DNA from: Ktedonobacteraceae bacterium
Lineage (GTDB): Bacteria > Chloroflexota > Ktedonobacteria > Ktedonobacterales > Ktedonobacteraceae
NCBI GenBank assembly: GCA_017354095.1
Contig: JAFMRP010000096.1
Coordinates: 1 to 10,016, forward strand
Direction of reading: 5' to 3'
Length of the DNA: 10,016 nt
In this document: positions 1 to 6,316 of the stretch, piece after piece
How the letters are laid out: each line of letters opens with the position of its first letter
How positions within the stretch are numbered: position 1 is the stretch's first letter
The notes under the pieces: model-generated
What the model saw: the letters and a program-made list of their open reading frames with translations, nothing else
The model's database searches: none
Told to the model about the DNA's origin: nothing
Position numbers and translations under genes: made by a program

Positions 1-22
1 CAGTGACAATTTCGCCCGAAAA

Positions 23-52
23 CAGGCAAAGCAATCCTCTATCGCCTATAAT
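23..52 (+). promoter_or_regulatory. Probable promoter of the dehydrogenase gene
   Basis: A perfect -10 hexamer TATAAT lies at 47-52. No good -35 is present 16-18 bases upstream; the nearest is CAGGCA at 23-28 with an 18-base spacer. Transcription would begin near 59, giving a leader of about 80 bases before the ATG at 140. The call rests on the -10 box and its position in the only upstream space visible, and part of the control region may lie outside the window. Confidence 0.4.
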
Positions 53-139
53 GATATTGCTACCTCGCCCCGATTCAGATAGACTGAAAAAGAGATAGCG
101 GTCAAGCTCTGCAACTTATCCCTGAAGAGAGGAATTGCG

Positions 140-1126
140 ATGTCCATAACCGATCAACCCGTTGTGATCAGTGCCTTCCAATTCTCCCCGTCCTCCCTCG
201 CACGCTTGCGCGAGGCGGCGAACGCGGAGATCTATTGCACCGTCAATACCGAGGAGTTTCTCAAACGCATGCGCGATGCTGAAATCCTCTGCTCCTACTG
301 GCTACCAGACGACTGGCGCGTGCTGGCACGTCGCCTGCGCTGGTTACAATGTTCTGGAGCCGGTGTTGATGGCCTGCAATCAACAGGCGTCCTCAGCCCT
401 GATAGCGGCGTGATGGTTACAACCGCGGTTGGTATCCATGCAACTACCATCGGCGAGTACGTTTTTGGCAGCATGCTCATGTTCAATCGGAGCTGGCCCG
501 AGATGGTACGCTTGCAGGATCGACGTACCTGGCCACTAAGCGCTAGCTGGTACCACCTGAAAGGTCGTGAACTGGCAGGTAGCGTTCTGGGCATCGTTGG
601 CCTGGGTGCTATTGGCCGCCGTGTCGCTCAACTTGGCCACGCCTTCGGGATGCGTGTGCTGGCTACCAGGCGCACCGCTCAACAGGGTCAGCAGGACCCC
701 GATGCCGATCTGCTCTTTCCTCTGGAGCAACTACATGATATGCTGCGCCAGAGTGACTACGTCGTCATCGCTGTACCCCTGACCACGCAAACAGAAAAGC
801 TGATCGGTCTGGCCGAGCTGCGCGCGATGCGCTCTCATGCTTATCTGGTCAATATTGCCCGCGGCCGCGTCGTGGATGAACAGGCCCTCATCAAAGCTTT
901 GCAGGAAGGCTGGATCGCTGGCGCCGGGCTGGATGTCGTAGAGCAGGAACCCCTGGCGGCGAATAGCCCCTTGTACGAACTGCCCAATGTCATCCTGACT
1001 CCCCATATCTCCGGCATTAGCGACCACTATGACGAACGACTCACAGGGCTTTTTGCCGAAAATCTGCGCCGCTACCGGACCGGACAGCCACTGCTAAACC
1101 TGTACGAGCCGGTGCGTGGCTATTAG
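140..1126 (+). CDS. D-isomer-specific 2-hydroxyacid dehydrogenase, NAD(P)-binding
   Basis: This 328-residue cytoplasmic oxidoreductase should interconvert a 2-keto acid and a D-2-hydroxy acid with NAD(P)H. The substrate-binding part is split around a central Rossmann domain. The dinucleotide motif GLGAIG is at 154-159 (within GIVGLGAIGRR). The three catalytic residues of the family are visible: Arg241 in NIARGR, Glu270 in EQEP and His289 in TPHISG. Length is normal for the family (310-340). An AGAGG box at 128-132 lies 7 bases before the ATG, which supports this start. The DUF3090 gene follows after 50 bases on the same strand, so the two may be co-transcribed. The sequence does not show the substrate: glyoxylate/hydroxypyruvate reductase, D-lactate dehydrogenase and phosphoglycerate dehydrogenase relatives share these motifs. 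There is no C-terminal ACT domain, which argues against a regulated SerA. Confidence 0.93.
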   Translation: MSITDQPVVISAFQFSPSSLARLREAANAEIYCTVNTEEFLKRMRDAEILCSYWLPDDWRVLARRLRWLQCSGAGVDGLQSTGVLSPDSGVMVTTAVGIHATTIGEYVFGSMLMFNRSWPEMVRLQDRRTWPLSASWYHLKGRELAGSVLGIVGLGAIGRRVAQLGHAFGMRVLATRRTAQQGQQDPDADLLFPLEQLHDMLRQSDYVVIAVPLTTQTEKLIGLAELRAMRSHAYLVNIARGRVVDEQALIKALQEGWIAGAGLDVVEQEPLAANSPLYELPNVILTPHISGISDHYDERLTGLFAENLRRYRTGQPLLNLYEPVRGY

Positions 1127-1176
1127 GAATCTGGAATCATGAGAACTACAAAAACCATTGGTGCAAGAGGTGAGAT

Positions 1177-1761
1177 ATGACTGATGATCTGGGACTTGCT
1201 CGCGTTCTGGGCGCCGACGCCGTCGGCCAACCCGGGCAGCGCCGTTTTCGTCTCTTTGTGCGCAGCTCGAATAGCTCTGCTATCCTCTGGATGGAGAAAG
1301 AATACCTCAATCGCCTCTCCCTGACCCTGGATCAGGTGCTGGCGTACATTACTGAGGGCCAGGTTTTGCGCACCGAGGCTCATGCCAGCGAACTACCACA
1401 GCCTCGGAATATGCCGGCGGATTTCCCCCTGAGCCCAACGTACGATTTCCAGGTCGGAGAGATACGCCTCAATTTCATTGAAGCTGACGCAACATTTCAA
1501 TTGACCGCCGTGCCTATGGAAGTGGTCATGGACTCCGACAGAGAACCACAAGTTGCTATTAACGAAGATGAAGCCATTGTTTTCAGCTTTACCCTGGTCG
1601 ATGCGCAACATCTCTCACGTTCAATAACCGCGCTCATCGCCGCCGGTAGACCCGTCTGCCCATTCTGCCAGACTCCGCTCGATGACGGACCGCACGCCTG
1701 CGTCAAACAGAATGGACATCGCGACATCATTCAAATAGAAGGAGACGAGAACGAAGAGTGA
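1177..1761 (+). CDS. DUF3090 family protein with C-terminal zinc-ribbon-like motif
   Basis: This 194-residue soluble protein matches the DUF3090 pattern: an N-terminal GQPGQRRFRLFVRS stretch (17-30), a central beta-rich region, and a C-terminal cluster CPFC (161-164), His173, Cys175 and His181 that looks like a small metal site. There is no signal peptide or membrane segment, and the C-terminus is acidic (EGDENEE). The molecular function of the family is not established. In Actinobacteria it is usually beside a histidine-phosphatase family gene and an SCO1664-type gene, and neither is here. An AAGAGGTG ribosome-binding sequence just before the ATG supports the start. The stop codon lies 9 bases before the terminator hairpin at 1771-1800. 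It may share a transcript with the dehydrogenase, though nothing suggests a shared pathway. Confidence 0.85.
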   Translation: MTDDLGLARVLGADAVGQPGQRRFRLFVRSSNSSAILWMEKEYLNRLSLTLDQVLAYITEGQVLRTEAHASELPQPRNMPADFPLSPTYDFQVGEIRLNFIEADATFQLTAVPMEVVMDSDREPQVAINEDEAIVFSFTLVDAQHLSRSITALIAAGRPVCPFCQTPLDDGPHACVKQNGHRDIIQIEGDENEE

Positions 1762-1803
1762 AAAATAAAAAGCGGGGCGCGAATACTCGCGCCCCCCGCT
1801 TCT
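1761..1803. terminator. Bidirectional Rho-independent terminator between convergent genes
   Basis: The left arm AGCGGGGCGCGA (1771-1782), loop ATAC (1783-1786) and right arm TCGCGCCCCCCGCT (1787-1800) pair over 12 base pairs with two bulged C residues. On the minus strand the hairpin is followed by TTTTTATTTTT-like sequence (1770-1761), making it a strong terminator for the unit ending at 1819. On the + strand the T-tract is poor (TCTTCC), so termination of the DUF3090 transcript would depend mainly on the very stable stem. Confidence 0.85.
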
Positions 1804-1818
1804 TCCCTGCCATAGATC

Positions 1819-2229
1819 TCACTCTATACACAGGTACTTATTTGCCTTTTGCAGGTATATCTCTTCGTTGGCTTCTATCATGAGCTTATGGAGCGCCACG
1901 AGATCTGCATCGGGCAGGCACTCGGCTGGCTGCAAGCAGAGTCGCATAATAGCGCGCCCATTTTCTATCACCTGAACATACCCCTTGTTCTTTGGCACGC
2001 GATACACGCGTTGAGGCTCCGTAGGACTGGGAATCTCCAGGTAACCACGCCATATCAGCTCGTGAAACTGCTCAGGCGTTAAAACATCGCGTAGCAGCCC
2101 TGTGGCTCTGCGCTCAGCCTGCGATAACCCCCTCAGATAAGGCTGCATCAACAGCCATACCATCGGCGCGATTGCAAGAGCAATGACAATCCAGCACAGG
2201 ATAGTGAGCACCTGCGTGACCGGACTCAT
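1819..2229 (-). CDS. Membrane-anchored protein of unknown function
   Basis: I do not recognise a named family in this 136-residue protein. Residues about 7-29 (VLTILCWIVIALAIAPMVW) form one hydrophobic segment. It is followed by a soluble part of about 105 residues with an RGLSQAERRA stretch, which by the positive-inside rule should lie in the cytoplasm. The soluble part looks like a compact mixed alpha/beta domain with the features LTPEQFHELIWRGYLEIPSP (about 50-69), YRVPKNKG, LCLQPAECLPDADLV and HKLMIEANEEIYL near the end. Its ATG shares ATGA with the stop of the upstream small protein, so translation is probably coupled. Transcription should end at the strong minus-strand terminator 20-50 bases downstream. 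The coupling suggests the two products act together, but nothing in the sequence gives a biochemical role. Confidence 0.75.
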   Translation of the reverse strand: MSPVTQVLTILCWIVIALAIAPMVWLLMQPYLRGLSQAERRATGLLRDVLTPEQFHELIWRGYLEIPSPTEPQRVYRVPKNKGYVQVIENGRAIMRLCLQPAECLPDADLVALHKLMIEANEEIYLQKANKYLCIE

Positions 2230-2471
2230 CCTCCAACGACTCGCGGGACCATGATGATCTGCTCGGCTGTGGCGTCAAATCGCTCAATACGTTGTGCCGG
2301 TCTCCCTGCATCTATCCGAAATGCGGCAGCTCCCTTTGCGCGCTCCTGGGCGAATATGCGCTCCGCTTCACGAACAGCAGCCATCGCCTCTGGATCACCC
2401 GTCAGAACTTTCTGCTCGTCCCAGGTGACTCGGTCATCTCCGCGCCGTGACATCACCCGTAACATTCCCAC
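2226..2471 (-). CDS. Small protein with C-terminal Gly-Gly, possible ubiquitin-like/beta-grasp fold
   Basis: This 81-residue protein is of unknown function. The start chosen is the GTG at 2471, because GGAGG (2483-2479) sits 7 bases upstream; an ATG at 2465 would have a 13-base spacing. The frame stays open to a GTG at 2621, but no ribosome-binding site precedes that one. Reading the sequence for secondary structure suggests two short strands (MLRVMS, DRVTWD), a long amphipathic helix (about 27-46, AMAAVREAERIFAQERAKG), then three strands (AAFRID, QRIERFD, EQIIMVP). It ends exactly in VVGG. This order and the terminus EQIIMVPRVVGG recall MoaD (FFPPVTGG) and ThiS. The fold call is inference only. 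The gene overlaps the following membrane-protein gene by 4 bases. No E1-like, E2-like or JAMM protease gene lies in the window. Confidence 0.7.
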   Translation of the reverse strand: MGMLRVMSRRGDDRVTWDEQKVLTGDPEAMAAVREAERIFAQERAKGAAAFRIDAGRPAQRIERFDATAEQIIMVPRVVGG

Positions 2472-2719
2472 AGTCGTTCCTCCTTCGTAGTCTACGCCAT
2501 CTCTGGATGGCTGTTTCCAACGAACCTTTGTATGAGCCCCCTCGTGGGCAACTCTTTTACAACGAGACGAACTACATGGTACAGCATGGACCTCGCTTGC
2601 GAATGTCCTTACATTAAGCACGTTTTGCCCTGACAGAATGTTTCTCTATTCGGCTGATTGATGCCTGCATCGCTCTCCCAGACTCAGGCCCGTCGAGCGC
2701 TTACACCAGACATACTACT

Positions 2720-2748
2720 ATTGTACGTGACACGTTGACAATAGTCAA
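2720..2748 (-). promoter_or_regulatory. Sigma-70-type promoter for the small-protein/membrane-protein pair
   Basis: Read on the minus strand, TTGACT (2748-2743) and TACAAT (2725-2720) are separated by exactly 17 bases, each differing from consensus at one position. Transcription would start near 2713 and run toward the genes at 2471 and 2229. A perfect palindrome covers the -35 box, so the promoter is probably controlled by a DNA-binding protein. Confidence 0.7.
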
Positions 2749-2750
2749 CG
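2733..2750. promoter_or_regulatory. Perfect 18-bp palindrome over the -35 box, probable operator
   Basis: CGTTGAC (2733-2739), AATA (2740-2743) and GTCAACG (2744-2750) form two perfect 7-base arms with a 4-base centre. The core TTGAC-N4-GTCAA has the geometry of CRP/FNR-family sites (FNR: TTGAT-N4-ATCAA) with one base changed per half. Because it covers the -35 element, a bound protein would most simply repress. The identity of the regulator is not shown by the sequence. Confidence 0.55.
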
Positions 2751-2841
2751 CCCATCAATCATCATCGCCTGCTTAGTTGCTCGACCGCTACCTAAATCCT
2801 TTTAACTCTTCTATTAACGCCCGGACCTGCCTGCAATCCTG

Positions 2842-3690
2842 TTATGACTGCGCCGTGACCGCCGAGATTGCTACGGTGCCTGGTCCAGTGTGCGTGCCTA
2901 GCACCGCCCCTAGCTTGCAGGTCTCGATCGTTCCAGCATAGATTCCCTTGAGCGTATCCGCAAGCTGCTCTCCCACTTCGACGCTCGCTTCAGCAATATA
3001 GAGGTGCTCCAATGCCCCCATCTCGCCAACCAGCTGCGCGATACGCGCGTAAGCTTTGCTGCGTGTACGCGGCTGCTCCACCGGTACCACCGCTCCCTCT
3101 TTTAACGATACAATCGGCTTGACGCTTAACATGTTGCCTAGCAAGGCCCTGGCCGTGCCAATACGCCCACCACGCTTCAGAAATTCCAGCGTGTCCAGTA
3201 CCGCCAGAATACGCGTGCGCGTCAGCCGGGACAGCATCTGCTCTTTGACTTCTTCCATCCCCAGTCCTTGCCGTATCTGCTCCACTGCTCGCATCAATGG
3301 ATAGGCCATTCCAACGCTGATGCTCTGTGAGTCGATCACTTCGATCGGTACCTTGCGCAGCTCCTCCGGTAGCGAATCACGACCCGTGCAGGCCGACTGG
3401 TAAGTGCCGCTAAGCTTTGAAGAGAGATGTAAAGAAATAATGCCGTCAGCCCCCTCATTGATGAGCCGCGTATAAGCTTCTTGAAACGCTGCCGGCGAGG
3501 GCTGCGATGTACGTGGCAGCTCCTTGCTTGCCTGGAGCTTCTGATAAAAAGCGGCGTTATCCAGCTCCACGTTGTCCAGGTATGCCTCTTCCCCGAAAAA
3601 TACCGTCAGGGGAACGATAGTAATGTCCAGCCCCTTTGCCTGCTCGACAGTAAGATCCGCCGTACTGTCTGTTACGAGACGAATACCCAT
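2842..3690 (-). CDS. fakB: DegV family protein, fatty-acid-binding subunit of fatty acid kinase (FakB)
   Basis: DegV/FakB proteins hold a fatty acid and present its carboxylate to FakA for phosphorylation; the acyl-phosphate then enters phospholipid synthesis. The 282 residues are full length. The N-terminal LVTDSTADL (5-13), the fatty-acid-contacting TSQPS (61-65), SSKLSGTYQSA (90-100), DSQSISVGMAYPL (120-132), LDTLEFLKRGGRIG (165-178) and THTGPGTVAIS (266-276) are all in the family order. GGGAG lies 6 bases upstream of the ATG. The fakA gene ends 46 bases before it on the same strand, which strongly supports the FakB role over an unassigned DegV. The gap has an AT-rich stretch (TATATAAATTTA on the minus strand) but no convincing -35, so it is probably transcribed from the asp23 promoter. 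Chain-length preference cannot be told from the sequence. Confidence 0.93.
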   Translation of the reverse strand: MGIRLVTDSTADLTVEQAKGLDITIVPLTVFFGEEAYLDNVELDNAAFYQKLQASKELPRTSQPSPAAFQEAYTRLINEGADGIISLHLSSKLSGTYQSACTGRDSLPEELRKVPIEVIDSQSISVGMAYPLMRAVEQIRQGLGMEEVKEQMLSRLTRTRILAVLDTLEFLKRGGRIGTARALLGNMLSVKPIVSLKEGAVVPVEQPRTRSKAYARIAQLVGEMGALEHLYIAEASVEVGEQLADTLKGIYAGTIETCKLGAVLGTHTGPGTVAISAVTAQS

Positions 3691-3736
3691 TTACGACTCC
3701 CGAAAAAATAAATTTATATACCCCGCGCTTGCTCTA

Positions 3737-5416
3737 TTATTCCGCGGAGATGATATAGGCATAGTAGGGTTGTCCACCATCCACAACTTCTATCTCAAGG
3801 CGCGAGTAACGCTGTTTGATCATCTTCGCCGTCTCCTGTGCGTCCTCCTCGCTCACTCCCTCACCATAGTAGAGCGTGACAATCTCAAAGCGCTCGATAT
3901 CCATTCGCTGCAATGTATCCTGAATCACTTGCTCGCTCTGTTGACCTGCTACGGCCAGGTCGCCATTGATCACTCCGATAAAGTCTCCTTCGCGTACGTT
4001 GACGGAGCCGATCTGCACGCTGCGTACAGCGGTGGTGATTTCCGCCGTCTGGATCTGCTTCGCCGCTTCACTCATTGTTTGCCCGTTAGCGGTAAAGTCG
4101 GCGTCAAAGTTGAAGGCCAGCAGCGCTGCGATCCCCTGCGGCAGCGTCCTGGTCGGTACTACATAGACCTCTTTCTGCGTCAGGTTGACGACCTGTTGCG
4201 CGCTGAGTATCACATTACTGTTATTCGGCAGCACAATGACTTGCTTGGAGGGCGTAGCCTCAACAGCTGCTAACAGCTCTTCTATACTGGGGTTCATCGT
4301 CTGCCCACCATGCACAATAGAACTGACTCCCAGGCCCTGGTAAACTTTCTCAAAACCCGCACCCGCTACGACGGCGACGGTGGCGATGGACTGCGTGGCT
4401 GGTTGCGGCGTCTCTGGTACTTTCCCTGCGTGCTCGGCGGCGCTCTCGGCCGCATATGCCAGGCTCTGCTCTTGCAGGTTTTCAATATTGATGTCCAGCA
4501 GGCTGCCCAACCCGACGCCGTAATCAAGCACCTTGCCCGGCGTTGGAATATGCGTATGCACCTTCAGTATCTTCTCATCTCCCGCTACAACCGTCGAAAC
4601 ACCCCCCATGTCGATGATGTCCTGGCGAATGCGCTCGACGTTCAGGTTGCTACCACGCAGCAGGAAGACGACTTCATAACCGAACTCCTCTTCGACCGTG
4701 ACTCGCCCCTTCTTCACAGGGACGCTGCTGGGTGCGCTCACCAGTGCCGGCGCATTGGCCTCGCCTCGTACATAGCGCTGGATACCCTCCAGTATGGTGC
4801 AGAAACCCTGCCCTCCGGCGTCCACAACGCCCGCCTCTTTCAGCGTCGGCAGCAATTCAGGTGTGTGCGCCACCGCCTGCCGCGCTGTGCTCACCACGTC
4901 CTGCATCAGTGCAACCAGGTCATCACCCTGGTTGGCGCTCTTCTGCGCCGCCTCGGCTACCTCGCGCACTACCGTGAGAATAGTCCCCTCCACCGGTTTG
5001 ATCACTGCCCGGTAGGCCAGGTGTGCCGCCTCCTGAAATGCCCTGGCCAGGTCAGCAGCACTGAAGGTCGCTTTCCCCTCCAGCCCTAGCGCCAGGCCGC
5101 GCAATGTCTGCGATAGAATTACCCCCGAGTTGCCGCGCGCTCCCAACAACGCATCGTGCGAGACTTTGGCGGCGATGGTGGCTGCGGAGGTTTCATTACT
5201 GTTGGCAATGTTGCGAATAGCGGCCTTCATCGTGGCCGACATGTTTGAACCGGTATCCCCATCTGGCACGGGAAAAACGTTGAGGGCGTTGATCGTTTCA
5301 CGGTTTTCTTCTAACCATGCCGCACCAGCCAGAATGGCCTTTTTTAGGTCCTGGCCATCAAAAATGCTGATGCGTCGGGGCCGTAGTCGTATCGGGCGTG
5401 GTAGCGGTTCCTGCAT
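3737..5416 (-). CDS. fakA: Fatty acid kinase FakA / YloV, DAK2-domain protein
   Basis: This is the ATP-dependent kinase that phosphorylates FakB-bound fatty acid in the cytoplasm. The N-terminal DhaL/DAK2 nucleotide-binding domain spans about 18-215. It contains NVFPVPDGDTGSNM (46-59) with the Mg-binding Asp52 and Asp54, GARGNSGVILSQ (92-103) and GVVDAGGQGF near its end. A middle domain follows, then a C-terminal YloV-type domain with VHGGQTMNPS, VLPNNSNV and the terminal VVDGGQPYYAYIISAE. The length of 559 aa is typical. About 17 basic, proline-rich residues precede the usual start of the domain. The AGAGG upstream is rather far (about 14 bases) from the ATG, so the exact start is less certain than the identity. 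The gene starts 18 bases after asp23 and is followed by degV, forming an asp23-fakA-degV operon. Confidence 0.94.
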   Translation of the reverse strand: MQEPLPRPIRLRPRRISIFDGQDLKKAILAGAAWLEENRETINALNVFPVPDGDTGSNMSATMKAAIRNIANSNETSAATIAAKVSHDALLGARGNSGVILSQTLRGLALGLEGKATFSAADLARAFQEAAHLAYRAVIKPVEGTILTVVREVAEAAQKSANQGDDLVALMQDVVSTARQAVAHTPELLPTLKEAGVVDAGGQGFCTILEGIQRYVRGEANAPALVSAPSSVPVKKGRVTVEEEFGYEVVFLLRGSNLNVERIRQDIIDMGGVSTVVAGDEKILKVHTHIPTPGKVLDYGVGLGSLLDINIENLQEQSLAYAAESAAEHAGKVPETPQPATQSIATVAVVAGAGFEKVYQGLGVSSIVHGGQTMNPSIEELLAAVEATPSKQVIVLPNNSNVILSAQQVVNLTQKEVYVVPTRTLPQGIAALLAFNFDADFTANGQTMSEAAKQIQTAEITTAVRSVQIGSVNVREGDFIGVINGDLAVAGQQSEQVIQDTLQRMDIERFEIVTLYYGEGVSEEDAQETAKMIKQRYSRLEIEVVDGGQPYYAYIISAE

Positions 5417-5434
5417 GGTGACTATGTTTTCCTC

Positions 5435-5839
5435 TTAGTCTTTTTCGCTATAAAATGTAGGCCCGTGCAGCAATCCCTGCACATTGACGTTTACCTGAAG
5501 CACCGGAATGCCTAGCATCTTCTCAATCGAGAATTTGACGCTGCTCATAATATTATGAGCAATCTCTGAAATACGTAGTCCATACTCCAATGCAACATAT
5601 ATCTCTATTACGAGTTGACTGTTGACAACATGTACTCGCACTCCCTGGTTCATCTGGTCGGTGGGAAGAAGTATGGCCTGCCCGTTGCGCAGGCGAGGTG
5701 CAGCAATCCCTAGCACTCCATAACACGCGCTCGTAGCCTGTACCGCGATGGTGTGAATTGCATTGGGGAGGACCTCTATCTTGCCGAGAGGACTGGAGCC
5801 GTGCTGCGGTTGAATGGATGACGCTTTTGGCATACGCAT
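5435..5839 (-). CDS. Asp23/Gls24 (YloU-like) family envelope stress response protein
   Basis: This 134-residue soluble protein matches the Asp23/YloU family: GKIEVLPNAIHTIAVQAT (19-36), CYGVLGIAAPRL, a central VRVHVVNSQLVIEIYVALEYGLRISEIAHNI region, and the C-terminal LQVNVNVQGLLHG. Family members occur beside fakA/yloV in many bacteria. In Staphylococcus, Asp23 is a membrane-associated protein linked to cell-envelope stress; the YloU branch has no firmly known function. Two ATGs lie close together (5839 and 5833), both near the weak AGAGAAG sequence, so either may be used. About 20 variable residues precede the domain. It is the first gene of the minus-strand operon and is divergent from rpmB. 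This order is the same as yloU-yloV opposite rpmB in B. subtilis. Confidence 0.88.
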   Translation of the reverse strand: MRMPKASSIQPQHGSSPLGKIEVLPNAIHTIAVQATSACYGVLGIAAPRLRNGQAILLPTDQMNQGVRVHVVNSQLVIEIYVALEYGLRISEIAHNIMSSVKFSIEKMLGIPVLQVNVNVQGLLHGPTFYSEKD

Positions 5840-5851
5840 ATGTCTTCTCTC

Positions 5852-5880
5852 TTGCCAAAATGATCAATATCGGTTATACT
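5852..5880 (+). promoter_or_regulatory. Promoter of rpmB
   Basis: TTGCCA (5852-5857) and TATACT (5875-5880) are separated by 17 bases, with one mismatch to consensus in the -10 box and two in the -35 box. Transcription would begin near 5887, leaving a leader of about 126 bases before the rpmB start at 6013. The promoter lies inside the predicted leader of the oppositely directed asp23 transcript. Confidence 0.65.
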
Positions 5881-5916
5881 CGCATAGCGGTTTCCTCGCA
5901 CGAGCTTTACGCAAGC

Positions 5917-5945
5917 AGTATACCAGAGGCTCCGAGGTTTATCAA
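5917..5945 (-). promoter_or_regulatory. Promoter of the asp23-fakA-degV operon
   Basis: On the minus strand, TTGATA (5945-5940) and TATACT (5922-5917) are separated by 17 bases. Transcription would start near 5910, about 70 bases before the asp23 ATG. The partly overlapping TTGACT (5950-5945) is a better -35 by sequence, but its spacing would be 22 bases. This promoter points toward the rpmB promoter rather than away from it. Confidence 0.6.
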
Positions 5946-6012
5946 GTCAACGGCGGCGATAGATTACAACAATACCCGCGGCCGTTAGATCGTTAGAGGG
6001 AGGATGATAACA

Positions 6013-6210
6013 ATGTCAGCAGGTCGTTGTGATATCTGTGAGCGCAAACCTATGTATGGCAACAATGTGCCCTTCTCACAGCATCGCACCCGTCGCCGCT
6101 TTGTGCTCAACGTACAGCGCCGCCGCATCGAGATCAACGGTGTTCCCCGCCGTGTGAATATCTGCACCCGTTGTCTGCGCACTATGAGCAAGACACCCAA
6201 GAATCGCTAA
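6013..6210 (+). CDS. rpmB: 50S ribosomal protein L28
   Basis: This 65-residue, highly basic protein is the large-subunit ribosomal protein L28. The N-terminus CDICERKPMYGNNVPFSQ and the following HRTRRRFVLNVQ are diagnostic. Two CxxC pairs (CDIC at 6-9 and CTRC near residue 52) mark the zinc-binding form. The ATG at 6013 is preferred over the ATG at 6004, because GGGAGG (5998-6003) abuts the latter but lies 9 bases before the former, and MSAGRCDIC matches the usual L28 N-terminus. The gene is monocistronic, with its own promoter at 5852-5880 and a terminator at 6317-6347. Confidence 0.96.
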   Translation: MSAGRCDICERKPMYGNNVPFSQHRTRRRFVLNVQRRRIEINGVPRRVNICTRCLRTMSKTPKNR

Positions 6211-6316
6211 AACTTGTTTTGCACAGCCAAACAAAGCAATAAGACCATTAACGAAAAAGAAGCCTTATAACGTTTCTGGGCATCCCATCTCTCTGCACCC
6301 CCTTAAGAAATGTAGT

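Larger units (their letters stand above)
2472..2841 (-). other. 370-base intergenic region with promoter and long leader
   Basis: No convincing gene was seen here on either strand. It separates degV from the small-protein pair and holds the promoter and palindrome at 2720-2750. From a start near 2713, the leader to the GTG at 2471 would be about 240 bases. Between degV and the promoter (2751-2841) I found no hairpin with a T-tract, so some read-through from the asp23-fakA-degV operon is possible. I recognised no known riboswitch class in the leader by eye. Confidence 0.6.

Noticed and set aside
2472..2621. N-terminal extension of the Gly-Gly small protein back to a GTG at 2621
   Set aside because: There is no ribosome-binding site before 2621, whereas GGAGG sits 7 bases before the GTG at 2471; the added residues have no recognisable pattern.
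3700..3736. AT-rich TATATAAATTTA between fakA and degV as an internal promoter
   Set aside because: No -35-like hexamer lies at the right distance, and the short gap fits simple operon transcription.
3572..4273. Long + strand open frame (233 codons) opposite fakA/degV
   Set aside because: It lies antisense to two clear genes, crosses their junction, has no recognisable domain, and is explained by codon bias of the opposite strand.
4310..5089. 259-codon + strand open frame opposite fakA
   Set aside because: It is fully antisense to the conserved FakA kinase domain, and its Arg/Leu/His-rich translation is typical of a shadow frame.
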